From Beroe ovata (taxonomy: Eukaryota; Ctenophora; Nuda; Beroida; Beroidae), in NCBI GenBank assembly GCA_946803715.1, contig CAMPET010000230.1, forward strand, positions 8,172-31,206: a DNA stretch of 23,035 nucleotides, in the 5' to 3' direction. The notes under the pieces are model-generated. The model had not been told where the DNA came from, made no database searches, and saw nothing but the letters and a program-made list of their open reading frames with translations. A program made the translations under genes and the position numbers. Of the stretch, positions 9,494 to 18,632 are shown in pieces; positions within the stretch are counted from its first letter, which is position 1, and each line of letters starts with the position of its first letter.

Positions 9494-12400
9494 TCAGCAC
9501 ATCCGGTTAGTTTGATGGTATAGCATCTGCTCGGAGAGGGTGATATCTTTGCAAATGTCGGGGTCATGTGATCTGCCAGTGATCATCTCACACAAGTTCT
9601 GACGGTATATCTTTTCATTGGAGGGGACTGCGTCAGCACGGTCTTTGAATCGGTACCTAATTAATAATTATAATACGTAATTATGGGGTTATGGAAAAGG
9701 AGATATAGAAAGGAGATCTGAGCAAGGGACTGGGCTACTTGGAGCATACACGTCGTAAACAACAAGGTTCCATGAGGGTAGTTGATTGAGTGACAACGTG
9801 TGCACAAAAATCCGGAACTTTCCCTTCGTTAGGTGGACCATACTAACTTGTAGAACGTCTTATCAAAGAAGCTCTTATCGTCTTTGAACCGCTCAACCAG
9901 CGACTGCATTGTCTCAGGAACTAGCCAAGTCATGTTGTATGCGGTCTGAAAACGGTAAGTTGAATGACAACTTGCTCGTAGCAAATCTATCATGTCTGAC
10001 ATGATAGAGTGGTAACTGGTAAAATAATACCGTAGTGACACTATGATGGTAAGTGGTGACATGGTGATATGGTGTTGTCATGGTGACACGTGACACATAC
10101 CATAGTGTCGTACTCCTTCATCCAAACAGTTTCGTTGTTCCTGTTCGCTCGGTCCAGGTCGAATAGGAATGTCTCGGCATTGAGAGGGCGGTAGGTGGAC
10201 TTAGAGTGAATTCCTGGGAATGCAGAGGATACGTTGATACGAGCAATATGATACAATAATACATATTCACACTGTTCATTCCAATATGGATAACAGTCAG
10301 GTATTGTACAGTGTTGGCTTTCGCCCCTTTGCACCATAAACTGAGCAGTATGACTAGTGAGCAGTATAATACACAGTGAGCAGTATGCACAGTGTGCAGT
10401 ATGCCCAGTGAGCAGTAAGCCCAGTGAGCAGTATGCCCAGTGAGCAGTATGCCTAGTGAGCAGTAGGTATGCACAGTGAGCAGTATGCCATGCTGTTGTT
10501 GTTGTCACTCCACTAACCATCTAGAGTGTACACCCGAACAGATGGTTTCAAGTCACTGTAGGTGGTGACACTAGGAGAGATGAACTGGAAACTGGTCGGA
10601 TGAGCATCTTCCTCCTCACTGTACATCATACAGAACTGGTCCTGGTGAGTGTGGCCCATGTACTGACCCACGATAGTCGACTCGAACCTGCCAATAGATT
10701 GCATGAGACTCCACACATTATTTAAAGTGCAGAATCACCCCTTCATAATATTTCGTTTTTTTCAGGAATATTATATCTCCTTCTGAAAACAATTTTCTTG
10801 ACACTGTACTTTTTCTCCTGACACCAGTTTCTTGACAGCCGTCTACTTCCGACAGCACTGGCCACTGTCCCAGACACTGGTTTCGTTGACAGCACTTGTC
10901 CTTCTGCGACCACTTTTCTTGACAGTATTTCTCACTCTGACAACTCTTCTCTTGAAATCAATTTCTCCTGACACCACTTTCCTTAACATCACTTTTTCTT
11001 TGACAGCAATCTTCTTGACAGCATTTTTCCTTCTTTTCTCACTTTCACTGACACCAGTTTCTTTAAAATCACTTTTACACTTATTGACAACACTTTCCCT
11101 GATACCAGGTTCCTCGACAGCAGTTTTTTTCCTGACAGCAATTTTTTGACACCAGTTCCCTTGACAACACTTATCCTTCTAATCTCCCTTTCACTAACAC
11201 CAGTAACCAGTTTCCTCGAGAGGCGACGGCACTTCTCCTTCTGAAACCACTTTCCTGTTTCCCTGACACCAGTTTCCGTGATACCAATTCCCCTCCTAAA
11301 ACTACTCTCCATGACACCAGTTTCCTTGATACCACTTTCGCTTCTGATATCTGTTTCACGTAATTTTGGACGATTCCCAGTCAATTTGCAGCCCTATTTG
11401 GAGCACTGTTTAGGAATAACATTTCTACCTTTGTGGCTTTGATGTTGAACTTACAAGGCAACTTGTGCTGTAGTCGATGCAACTATCAGGCAGCAATAGG
11501 TAACGCAATTTGCGACTGAAATTAAGACACCTTCGTTCAATCCCAGACTGTATCGTCTAGTTCTCACATATCAATATTCAACTGTTCCTTTAATTTCACA
11601 GGTATCGTTCCCACCTTATCAAAATTTTACTGTCCTACCCAAATCCCTATCAAGTGACAGAAAAATTACCTGTCAATTATTTTGTAATAGTTCCAACTGA
11701 ACGCCTTCAAACAGTTAGAGTGACACGGGGGAATATGTCCCAGGATAATGACCTGACAAGGTTTTAAATCATGATCGCAAACTAATGCAGGTAATTATCA
11801 TCAAAAAAAATATATTCTTGCCTCCTAGCAGTACATGCGACCATTAATACTGACAAACATTTCAACTTTACCTTCTGCTCATGTTGCTCCGCCCAATAGA
11901 GTTCATCTACCAGCCAGGCCAGCTGACCGCCAGGGTCCTCGTTATAGACATACAGCCAGAAGTTGAGATTATCACAGTATTGCATGTTGAGGGACAAAAT
12001 ACGGAGTTTTGGAGAGTACTGAACTGCGTAGAATCCACCACTGGGGGCAGCATACGAGTCACACAATATCACTCTGACAAAGCACTCACAGTCATTCTGT
12101 CAAGCAGTTGATGGTGACATACTATGCGATAGTTGGTAGTGACTCAGGAGGTAGCCACCGGGCCCATATCTTGGCAACAAACTCGTTCAGCCATTTATTG
12201 GACAAGTGATCGTTGGTAGTGCCAGGAGGAGGGAAACTGCAATAGAGATCTTCATCATCTACAGTTTTTTAATTGTATTGAGTACTATTCACTGTGTTGT
12301 GTACTCTGTACAGCACCCCACAAACCTGTCAACAGGGGAACTCTCGTGGTTACCAAGTGAGGGAAACACTGGGATACCGGGTATGTGTTCGGATATGGAG

Positions 12401-13607
12401 TCAACAGCCACCTCAATGTGATAAAGTTGGTCAGCCCTGCTCTGATTCCATACATTGTGAGCAGGAATGTCTCCTGTCCAGAATATTAGATCTGGCTGAG
12501 AAGGTTTGAAAGTAGGATGATAGAGTGGAGCCAAAATATTCCTAAATACATATGTCACGAAATTGCGAAAGTCACGAAATTGCGAAACATTAGTTACTGT
12601 ACCTTAATTTCTTGTGCAATGAATCTGAGAGCTTCTTTGAATGTGTGTTTTGGGATGTCACAATCAGCTTGGAGTGATCCCCAGTAACCAGCCTTTTCGG
12701 CTTCAGAACTTGCCGCATCTGGGAACATGCAGTTGCAATATCACATGGAAATAAATGTGGAATCTCCGATTATACAGCCAACTCATTCATTCCCACCTCC
12801 TCTGCAGCATAGGGGCTCATTGCAATGCTTGGAGGATCCAGGCTTGTACGCAAGGTCCACATGTACATCTGATATCTGTACAACTCGCAATTTCGGCAAG
12901 CCTTCAGGCGGTCTATGTAGAGGCTCTGGTTCCGGTTTATTTGGAGGGACAGTGACATTCCACAAGTCAAATATGTCCGGCGGTTCCCCACAAGAAGGAC
13001 CCACTGCAGCATAGCACAACCAAGCCGGGTGGAATACTAACTTAGCAACCACTGCGATGAACTCATCTCTAAATTCTTTAGTAACATATGTACAAACCTG
13101 GGAGATTTGTTGATGTAATTGTAGATATTCCAGATTAAGATTGAATACCACTGCCTTATGATCTATGTTTATATGTTATGAAGGTTGAAAAAGGGCTAAC
13201 ATAATCATCATCATGATCATACTCACCCTGACATCTTCAATTTGTAATAAGATACAGGCTTTTGTAACTAAATGCATTAACTCGTTCTCAGATGCATTCA
13301 ACTGTATGAGTATTTGAGCAGTTTCAACAAACAGCTCACATGCCAAACACTTGATATGTCTGAAAGAAGGATTAACGATTATAATCTGATAGAGATCACA
13401 GATGATTTTAGATCCCTTTAGATCAAGTGTAAGTCCCTTCATTAGTGGCACCACTTACATTTTACCAGAAAGCAGGGCATCAATAGTTTTGTTTGCTGTT
13501 CTGAGTATATCGAGTTCAGTTGAATGCTGTTCAATTTCCTCTGGTGGAAGTATGTGATAACAGCCTGAGATACAGATCAGAAGAAGTCCTATCAGTAGAG
13601 ACCTCAT
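9494..13607 (-). CDS. SMPD1: Acid sphingomyelinase (sphingomyelin phosphodiesterase 1 type)
   Basis: Hydrolyses sphingomyelin to ceramide and phosphocholine in lysosomes or after secretion. Twelve exons, all in phase: 13607-13459, 13359-13227, 13097-12797, 12718-12603, 12495-12326, 12236-12123, 12040-11872, 11752-11670, 10687-10518, 10213-10101, 9945-9848, 9656-9494; 592 aa versus about 630 in human. Signal peptide [16 protein letters not shown], then a saposin-B domain with six cysteines (CLAC ... SCG), a Pro-rich linker, and the metallophosphoesterase domain. All zinc-ligand motifs are present: SDVHVD, TGDIPAH, GNHES, GHIPP, GHTHQD. The C-terminal domain ends with a Cys-rich stretch and tandem stops TGA TGA. 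GHIPPCH replaces the usual GHIPPGH. SMPDL3 paralogues lack the saposin domain, so the SMPD1 type is favoured. Confidence 0.93.
10341..10489. repeat. 16-bp minisatellite in a sphingomyelinase intron
   Basis: About nine imperfect tandem units near AGTGAGCAGTATGCCC, within the intron 10214-10517 (304 bases). The most regular copies are at 10380-10465. The long open frames through it come from the repeat itself and are not coding. Confidence 0.85.
10784..11345. repeat. Degenerate pyrimidine-rich minisatellite in the largest sphingomyelinase intron
   Basis: The 917-base intron 10688-11669 is filled for about 560 bases by variable units resembling TTTCCTTGACACCAGT, with TGACA(C/G)CA recurring dozens of times at irregular spacing of roughly 15-30 bases. 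The plus strand is strongly C/T-rich. Apparent Leu/Thr/Ser-rich open frames on the plus strand are a by-product. Confidence 0.75.
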
Positions 13608-13956
13608 TTTGGCTCTTGGTCACATTCCCCCTAATTGATGGAAGGAAGGTTTAAACCAATGAAATAGGTGCACTAGACTTTTCTCAATTTCATCATGATT
13701 GCCTGATGGATTTATTATATTTCATGCAACACACCCAAATACCAAATTCATGTATAACGATTGATAGTCAAGAATGATTTTCATAATCTAGGGAAAATAG
13801 TTCTTCATGAATACAGTCTTCTGCTATATATTACAGATATCTATGCTAGAAACCTCTGCAAACATAACCACAAAACCAAGACAAATCACACCATATTTAC
13901 TTTTACTATCCTTCAAATATCCATGAATCAGTTTGAATGCACAATTGAGAAAAAAC
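13608..13956. other. Intergenic region between SMPD1 and NDUFS4
   Basis: 349 bases holding the SMPD1 promoter and the NDUFS4 3' UTR. The only feature seen is an AATAAA signal (listed separately). Confidence 0.5.
13711..13716 (-). terminator. Candidate polyadenylation signal of NDUFS4
   Basis: Minus-strand AATAAA about 240 bases after the NDUFS4 stop and about 100 bases before the SMPD1 start codon. Confidence 0.4.
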
Positions 13957-14448
13957 TCACTTAGCAACAACCCTTTTGTGTGAGCTCCATGCGAAGTTGT
14001 CTCCATATGACTTTCTTTTCTTACTCACTGGTTTTGGCTCAAGAACTTCATACTCAAAACCATATTTAACACAGTAGTTAATAGCATGCTGAGGAGATGC
14101 AAACGAAAGTTGCAAGTTAGACAATGGATCACCAGAAGATGCCCAGCCCATGAGAGGGTTTTCATATCTTTCCTGAGTGTCCCATCTAAGTCGCCACTTA
14201 GCTGTTCCATGTGTCCCACTTTGCATCACATTCTTTGCAGGAATATATATCTGGACCTTTCTTTTCTGCTCCACCTGAGAAAATCCAGTAACTTGTGTCA
14301 TTCTATTAACATCAGCATGATGTGCAACATTCCTTTCATCTATCACCAATTTCTCTTGTTTTTGTAGAGCAACAACATCAGAGGTAGTGTTAACTGCTCT
14401 TGAGAGCTGTTTTGGCAATATTCCAACTCTTATAAGCCTTGTGAACAT
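13957..14448 (-). CDS. NDUFS4: NADH dehydrogenase (ubiquinone) iron-sulfur protein 4, complex I 18 kDa subunit
   Basis: Accessory subunit of mitochondrial complex I, needed for its late assembly and stability. One uninterrupted coding exon of 163 codons. The N-terminus MFTRLIRVGILPKQLSRAV is Arg-rich and amphipathic, as expected for a mitochondrial targeting peptide. The conserved core follows: YIPAKNVMQSGTHGTAKWRL, ENPLMGWASSGDPLSN and KSYGDNFAWSSHKRV are colinear with human NDUFS4 (PARNNMQSG, ENPLMGWAST, KSYGANFSW). I chose the ATG at 14448-14446 because TTTTTTAG just before it looks like a splice acceptor and the targeting peptide starts there; an in-frame ATG at 14472 would add eight residues. 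Any upstream exon would be non-coding. Length is close to the mammalian precursor (175 aa). Confidence 0.95.
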   Translation of the reverse strand: MFTRLIRVGILPKQLSRAVNTTSDVVALQKQEKLVIDERNVAHHADVNRMTQVTGFSQVEQKRKVQIYIPAKNVMQSGTHGTAKWRLRWDTQERYENPLMGWASSGDPLSNLQLSFASPQHAINYCVKYGFEYEVLEPKPVSKKRKSYGDNFAWSSHKRVVAK

Positions 14449-15183
14449 CCTAAAAAATATATAGAAGTTCATGGATATGAATAAGGAAAGATCATCTCAA
14501 TACATAATTCTGTGCATAATTACATGAATCCATAGAATATGTCTTCTTCCATTGGAGCTAACTTCACCCTGATTCTAAAATCCATTCTAGACAGGGAATT
14601 CTGTTGGCTGTAATTAATAGCCCCTGTCGAGAATTTCATTGCGCACGCGCCTCAAATTGTTCTTGGCTGGGCCTAGCATCGCCAGGTAAGGATTTCTGAG
14701 GAGCAGTTGCTCAAGCAAGCCTGTCTAGAATGGTATCATTCCTGATACATGTGATGCTGTCACATGTTAGGCATTTTAACCAGAATGCGATCACACATAA
14801 CTCTGTTTATTCAATTGTAAATCTCCCGCCCTACGCATGTGTGATAATTGATCCCGGTGTAGTTTGCATTATCATGTAATGTGATGTGCTCAAGCAACCC
14901 TGTCTACACAAAATTTGGAAGCCTATGATTGCTCAAGCATAAGTAAGGGTCATCTTGCCAAGATAGTAGATAGGAACTCTTGCTTGAGCAATTGCTTTTC
15001 ACAGCTTTTGTCTAGAATAGGCCCGATGAATTAATCCTAGATGCTAGACCGCTGATGCAAGCCGCATCTGAGAATAAGTTCGCGCCGCGCGCAAAACGAA
15101 ATTCTCGACAGGGTCTATCATGATCATCGATCGAAAAGGTTGGAAAGCAGAGAGTAATCCTTCGACCATAATCTTTTGCCCCT
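14449..15183. repeat. Nested short foldback repeats (MITE-like) upstream of NDUFS4
   Basis: No gene seen. A 148-base unit (14584-14731) is bounded by inverted termini ATTCTAGACAGGG and GCCTGTCTAGAAT and contains another family end, CCCTGTCGAGAAT (14622-14634). Partial ends recur at 14898 and 15009, and a reversed copy with CG-rich arm lies at 15042-15135. GCTCAAGCA occurs at 14709, 14888, 14932 and, inverted, near 14983. NDUFS4 regulatory sequence must share this space. Confidence 0.6.
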
Positions 15184-15377
15184 GCGCTGCGTCACCCAGG
15201 CCAAATACTCCGCGCGCGGCTCCATTTCCATTTTCAATTTCAATTTCACGACATTTCAGATCACAGAGTAGCATGTTCCCGCGCTGCGTGACCCAAATAC
15301 TCCGCGCGCGCTGCGCGTCTCCGTGGTTTGGAGACTTTTCTCCTTTCTACGACTTTTCAGTTCACTGAGTAGAACAG
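15184..15377. repeat. Two direct copies of a roughly 97-base CG-rich unit
   Basis: Copies start at 15184 and 15281 with GCGCTGCGT(C/G)ACCCA and share AAATACTCCGCGCGCG. Both end in CGAC(A/T)TTTCAG...GAGTAG. The copies have diverged in their middles. They lie beyond the 3' end of LINE ORF2 and could be part of its 3' UTR or an older repeat. Confidence 0.6.
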
Positions 15378-15500
15378 GGGCGCGCAACGTGTGCACAGAG
15401 TAGCAATTAAATAATCGTTATGAATATAAGGGGCCGGGCGCCGTGCGCTTGTAGGATTTCTTTTTACCCTTGTGTGGGATACCTGGGTTATCCCAGTGCT

Positions 15501-18500
15501 TTAAACTCTACATATAATGTCACACACCAACCCCAGAGAGTGAGACACTGCACTTGAAATGGTCACGTGATCAGTAGAAACCCAATAGGCAAGGCGTAAC
15601 GCGTTAAGGGTGATCNGCAAGTTGGTACTGATGTCTTTGATATTCATATACAGTGTGAATTCTTCTGATATCTGGGGACTGTTTTGTTGCAGGTTGAGCT
15701 TCCAAATGTAATCTTGAAATATGCACATTTCCTCCTTTGAGTAAACAGCAAGCTCATTTACAGATGATAAGAGATCAATCCTACTGCGCAAGAGATTGCA
15801 CTTTCCCTGTTTCCATGCTAGGTATTGTAGAAGGTGATCTATTTGGTGAAAGTATCTATGCGACTTTGCCTCTTCTAGTTGCAAAACAAGCCCCTGCATA
15901 AAGTTGTCGCTGGTAACTGCCTTGATAAGAAACTTTACCGAGATCATTATATAAGAAACAACCAGAGGTGGGATGTTTAAAGCTACTGATAGTAAATCTT
16001 TTGAGGCATAATGGGTAGCCCCACTGATCCTCAACTGAGCTCTAGCATGAAAGTCTTTGAAAACATGCAAATTATCTTTTAACCAAATAGGAGCGGCGTA
16101 TAAAAGTTTCGTCATTATCACAGTTTTGAACAGTACCACAAGTGTGCTGGCGTTCAACCCATGGAATCTGTTAGACTTGTTTGTTATCTGGTGCCAAGCA
16201 TACCAACATTGCTTGAGTTTTGCTTTGGCATGTGCCTGGAATATCAGAGCATCATCAATTGTTAGTCCTAGAACAGTTGACTTCCTCACATACATGATCT
16301 CCTTTCCTCCAATCTGTAACCTTGGTAGCTCACCGATGTCAAATATTGATCCTGCTGGTAATATCAAGATGCATTCTGTTTTGTTCCGATCACAGTTTGG
16401 CACCAGCTTCCACTTCGTGCACCATTTATGCAAGCTGCTGCATATTTGAACCATTACTTCGTGTGCATATCTAGGGTCTGAGTGGGTTACCGCAACAGAG
16501 CCATCATCAGCATACTTGAATAAGTTTGCAAAGGTGTGACAGGTGTGAGGCAGTTCACTCTTCTCTAGCATATCTGATATGTACAGGATGAACAGGATAG
16601 GAGACAACACCGAACCTTGGGGTACGCCAAACCAACTGCAGGGCCTTTTCCCTCCTAAAACCTCATCTACCTTTAGCTGTAGTTGTCTGAAAAGGAGAAA
16701 ATTATTCAAAAGATGGAGTAAGCAACCTTTGATATTTAGTCTAGCGAGCTTCACTATCAATCCTTTGGTCCACACAGAGTCAAAAGCTTTGCTAAAATCT
16801 ATGCAGAGAAGCAGGGTTGTCAGTCTTTTCCTTTTGCTTTCGCTTAAGGCACTGATCAGCTTGTACAGGTATCTGGTGGTGTTTCTTTCTTGTCTGAATC
16901 CCTCTTGCTCTTCATCAAGCAAATTATCTATATCACAGTGAACCTTAATTCGTTTCTCTAGGATTTTCTCTAGGACCTTACCCACATAAGATGTAATGGA
17001 GATAGGTCGGTATGAGGCTGCCTTGAAGTAATTATCTTTTCCGTCTTTTTTGATGAAACTGACGATAGATACATTCCACACCCATAATCCGGTTTGTAAT
17101 ACTAAGTTGAACAGCTTTTCAAGGACTATCATGCAGCTCCTTGGTAGATTTTTGAGAATCCTTGGGTGTATATTGTCAATGTCAAAAGACTTAGCAGCAG
17201 TGTTTTGGCTCTTTAATGCGTTTGCGATTTCCAACAGTGATATCCTACCATTTAAATGTTCTTCAACGTCTTGACTCAGTTCTGTGGATAAAAAGTTATT
17301 AGAGGCAATTCTGTTGTACTCCTGTTCAATGTGTTTCTCAAAAACTTCGTCAAATTGGGCATCTTTCATGTGTTCACCGGAAAAGAAGGTGTCATACAGG
17401 ATTTCTTCTTTTTTGTCTACTGTTGAGTACAGAACTCCCTCTTCAATCAAGTTGCCCATGTGATTCTGGGATTTTTCTGTGAGTGACTTCTTGTAGTTTT
17501 TCCAGAATGTGCGACTTTCAGCAACATTAAGCCCCTCTAGCTGATCATGAATCCACTTATTCTTTTCTGCAATCAGCGCTTTTGAAAACTTTTCTTTTGC
17601 GTCTTTGTGAAGTTTGACATTGAGAGGGGTGCATTGAGCTTTCATTTTCTGCTGAGCATCTTGCAGACTCAGGGAGAGGTCAGTGAGAGTACAACTCCAA
17701 TAAGGTTTGGAATGATTGCAGATCTTTTTAAGAGGGATAAACTGATCATTGCACAGCTGCAAGGAAGTCTTCAGGTTATACCAGAGGTTTGCAGGGTCAG
17801 TATAACTGTTGAGCCAAGGTACTATATTGGCCTGTAAGGTGGCATCAAGGCAGGTGCGCCAGCTGTCCCAATCTGCGTTATTTAGATCTCTGTAGATGCG
17901 GGTGCCCTTCCTTGAGTGAGCTGGGTTTGTCTTGAGTTGATGTATGATTGGGAGGTGCCCTCGAGTTGGAGCACCTGTGAACAACTCACAATCTTGTTCC
18001 ACACTAGTTGAGTGATACTTAGAACATATCTTGCCCTTCATGATAGCCAGATCAATGACACTTCCACCATTTTGACATATGAATGTGTTTGTGTTGGGTT
18101 GAGTGCATGTTAGCCCGTTATCAGAAATAAACTTAAGAAGACATTTACCCCTGCCATTTGTCACTGAATCACCCCAAGAGCAGTGTCGACTATTAAAATC
18201 TCCCAGTATCATGATATCCTTAATGCCCAATCTTGCACTAAAGTCAATTGCTTTGTGTATGTTACTTAATGCTCTATCCAAACTGTTGGCTGAGGTTGTA
18301 GAGTGGTCAACATAGATACTCCCTATTAAAACGATAGTTGAGTCTATGTTTACAGTCACCCATACTGCGTCTGTTATCGAATCCTGAAGATCAGATATTT
18401 GCTGAGGATATAACTCTGGTAAAGCACTGATTGATACACCTCTACTGTTGCGAACATGAAAGGTTTCCATATTCATAAACTTATTAATGTGAGACTTTGA

Positions 18501-18632
18501 ATCATCTAGCAAGGTTTCCTGCAGAGCCAAAACGCTGATCTTGTAGTCGTGGATGAATTTGTCCATTGCAGTGATGGTTCTGCTTGACAGTCCATTGACA
18601 TTGATTTGACATATTTGTACACTTCTATTCAT
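15501..18632 (-). CDS. LINE ORF2: endonuclease-reverse transcriptase
   Basis: 1043 codons. Residues 1 to about 230 form an APE-like endonuclease with the expected motifs in order: QINVNGLS, LQET, GDFNSRH, VIDLAI and RGHLPI (usual SDH replaced by GH). Residues about 480-760 form the reverse transcriptase: YRPIS, FSKAFDSVW, GVPQGSVLSPILF and the catalytic YADD near residue 706 (about 16510). A C-terminal region of about 280 residues follows, without RNase H. The N at 15616 makes one unreadable codon (CNG) but does not shift the frame. The start ATG (18632-18630) overlaps the ORF1 stop, so it is probably translated by reinitiation. Nicks target DNA and copies the element RNA by target-primed reverse transcription. 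Confidence 0.92.
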   Translation of the reverse strand: MNRSVQICQINVNGLSSRTITAMDKFIHDYKISVLALQETLLDDSKSHINKFMNMETFHVRNSRGVSISALPELYPQQISDLQDSITDAVWVTVNIDSTIVLIGSIYVDHSTTSANSLDRALSNIHKAIDFSARLGIKDIMILGDFNSRHCSWGDSVTNGRGKCLLKFISDNGLTCTQPNTNTFICQNGGSVIDLAIMKGKICSKYHSTSVEQDCELFTGAPTRGHLPIIHQLKTNPAHSRKGTRIYRDLNNADWDSWRTCLDATLQANIVPWLNSYTDPANLWYNLKTSLQLCNDQFIPLKKICNHSKPYWSCTLTDLSLSLQDAQQKMKAQCTPLNVKLHKDAKEKFSKALIAEKNKWIHDQLEGLNVAESRTFWKNYKKSLTEKSQNHMGNLIEEGVLYSTVDKKEEILYDTFFSGEHMKDAQFDEVFEKHIEQEYNRIASNNFLSTELSQDVEEHLNGRISLLEIANALKSQNTAAKSFDIDNIHPRILKNLPRSCMIVLEKLFNLVLQTGLWVWNVSIVSFIKKDGKDNYFKAASYRPISITSYVGKVLEKILEKRIKVHCDIDNLLDEEQEGFRQERNTTRYLYKLISALSESKRKRLTTLLLCIDFSKAFDSVWTKGLIVKLARLNIKGCLLHLLNNFLLFRQLQLKVDEVLGGKRPCSWFGVPQGSVLSPILFILYISDMLEKSELPHTCHTFANLFKYADDGSVAVTHSDPRYAHEVMVQICSSLHKWCTKWKLVPNCDRNKTECILILPAGSIFDIGELPRLQIGGKEIMYVRKSTVLGLTIDDALIFQAHAKAKLKQCWYAWHQITNKSNRFHGLNASTLVVLFKTVIMTKLLYAAPIWLKDNLHVFKDFHARAQLRISGATHYASKDLLSVALNIPPLVVSYIMISVKFLIKAVTSDNFMQGLVLQLEEAKSHRYFHQIDHLLQYLAWKQGKCNLLRSRIDLLSSVNELAVYSKEEMCIFQDYIWKLNLQQNSPQISEEFTLYMNIKDISTNLXITLNALRLAYWVSTDHVTISSAVSHSLGLVCDIICRV

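Noticed and set aside
10041-10520. Minus-strand open frame of about 159 codons with repeated Leu-Leu-Thr-Gly-His
   Set aside because: Only 10101-10213 is an exon; the rest is translation of the 16-base minisatellite.
10678-10692. GGTTCGAGTC on the minus strand, resembling a tRNA T-loop
   Set aside because: It is the acceptor and first codons of a sphingomyelinase exon; no cloverleaf surrounds it.
10832-11149. Plus-strand open frame rich in Leu, Thr and Ser, resembling a membrane protein
   Set aside because: It lies wholly inside the degenerate minisatellite of a sphingomyelinase intron; its composition follows from the C/T-rich repeat.
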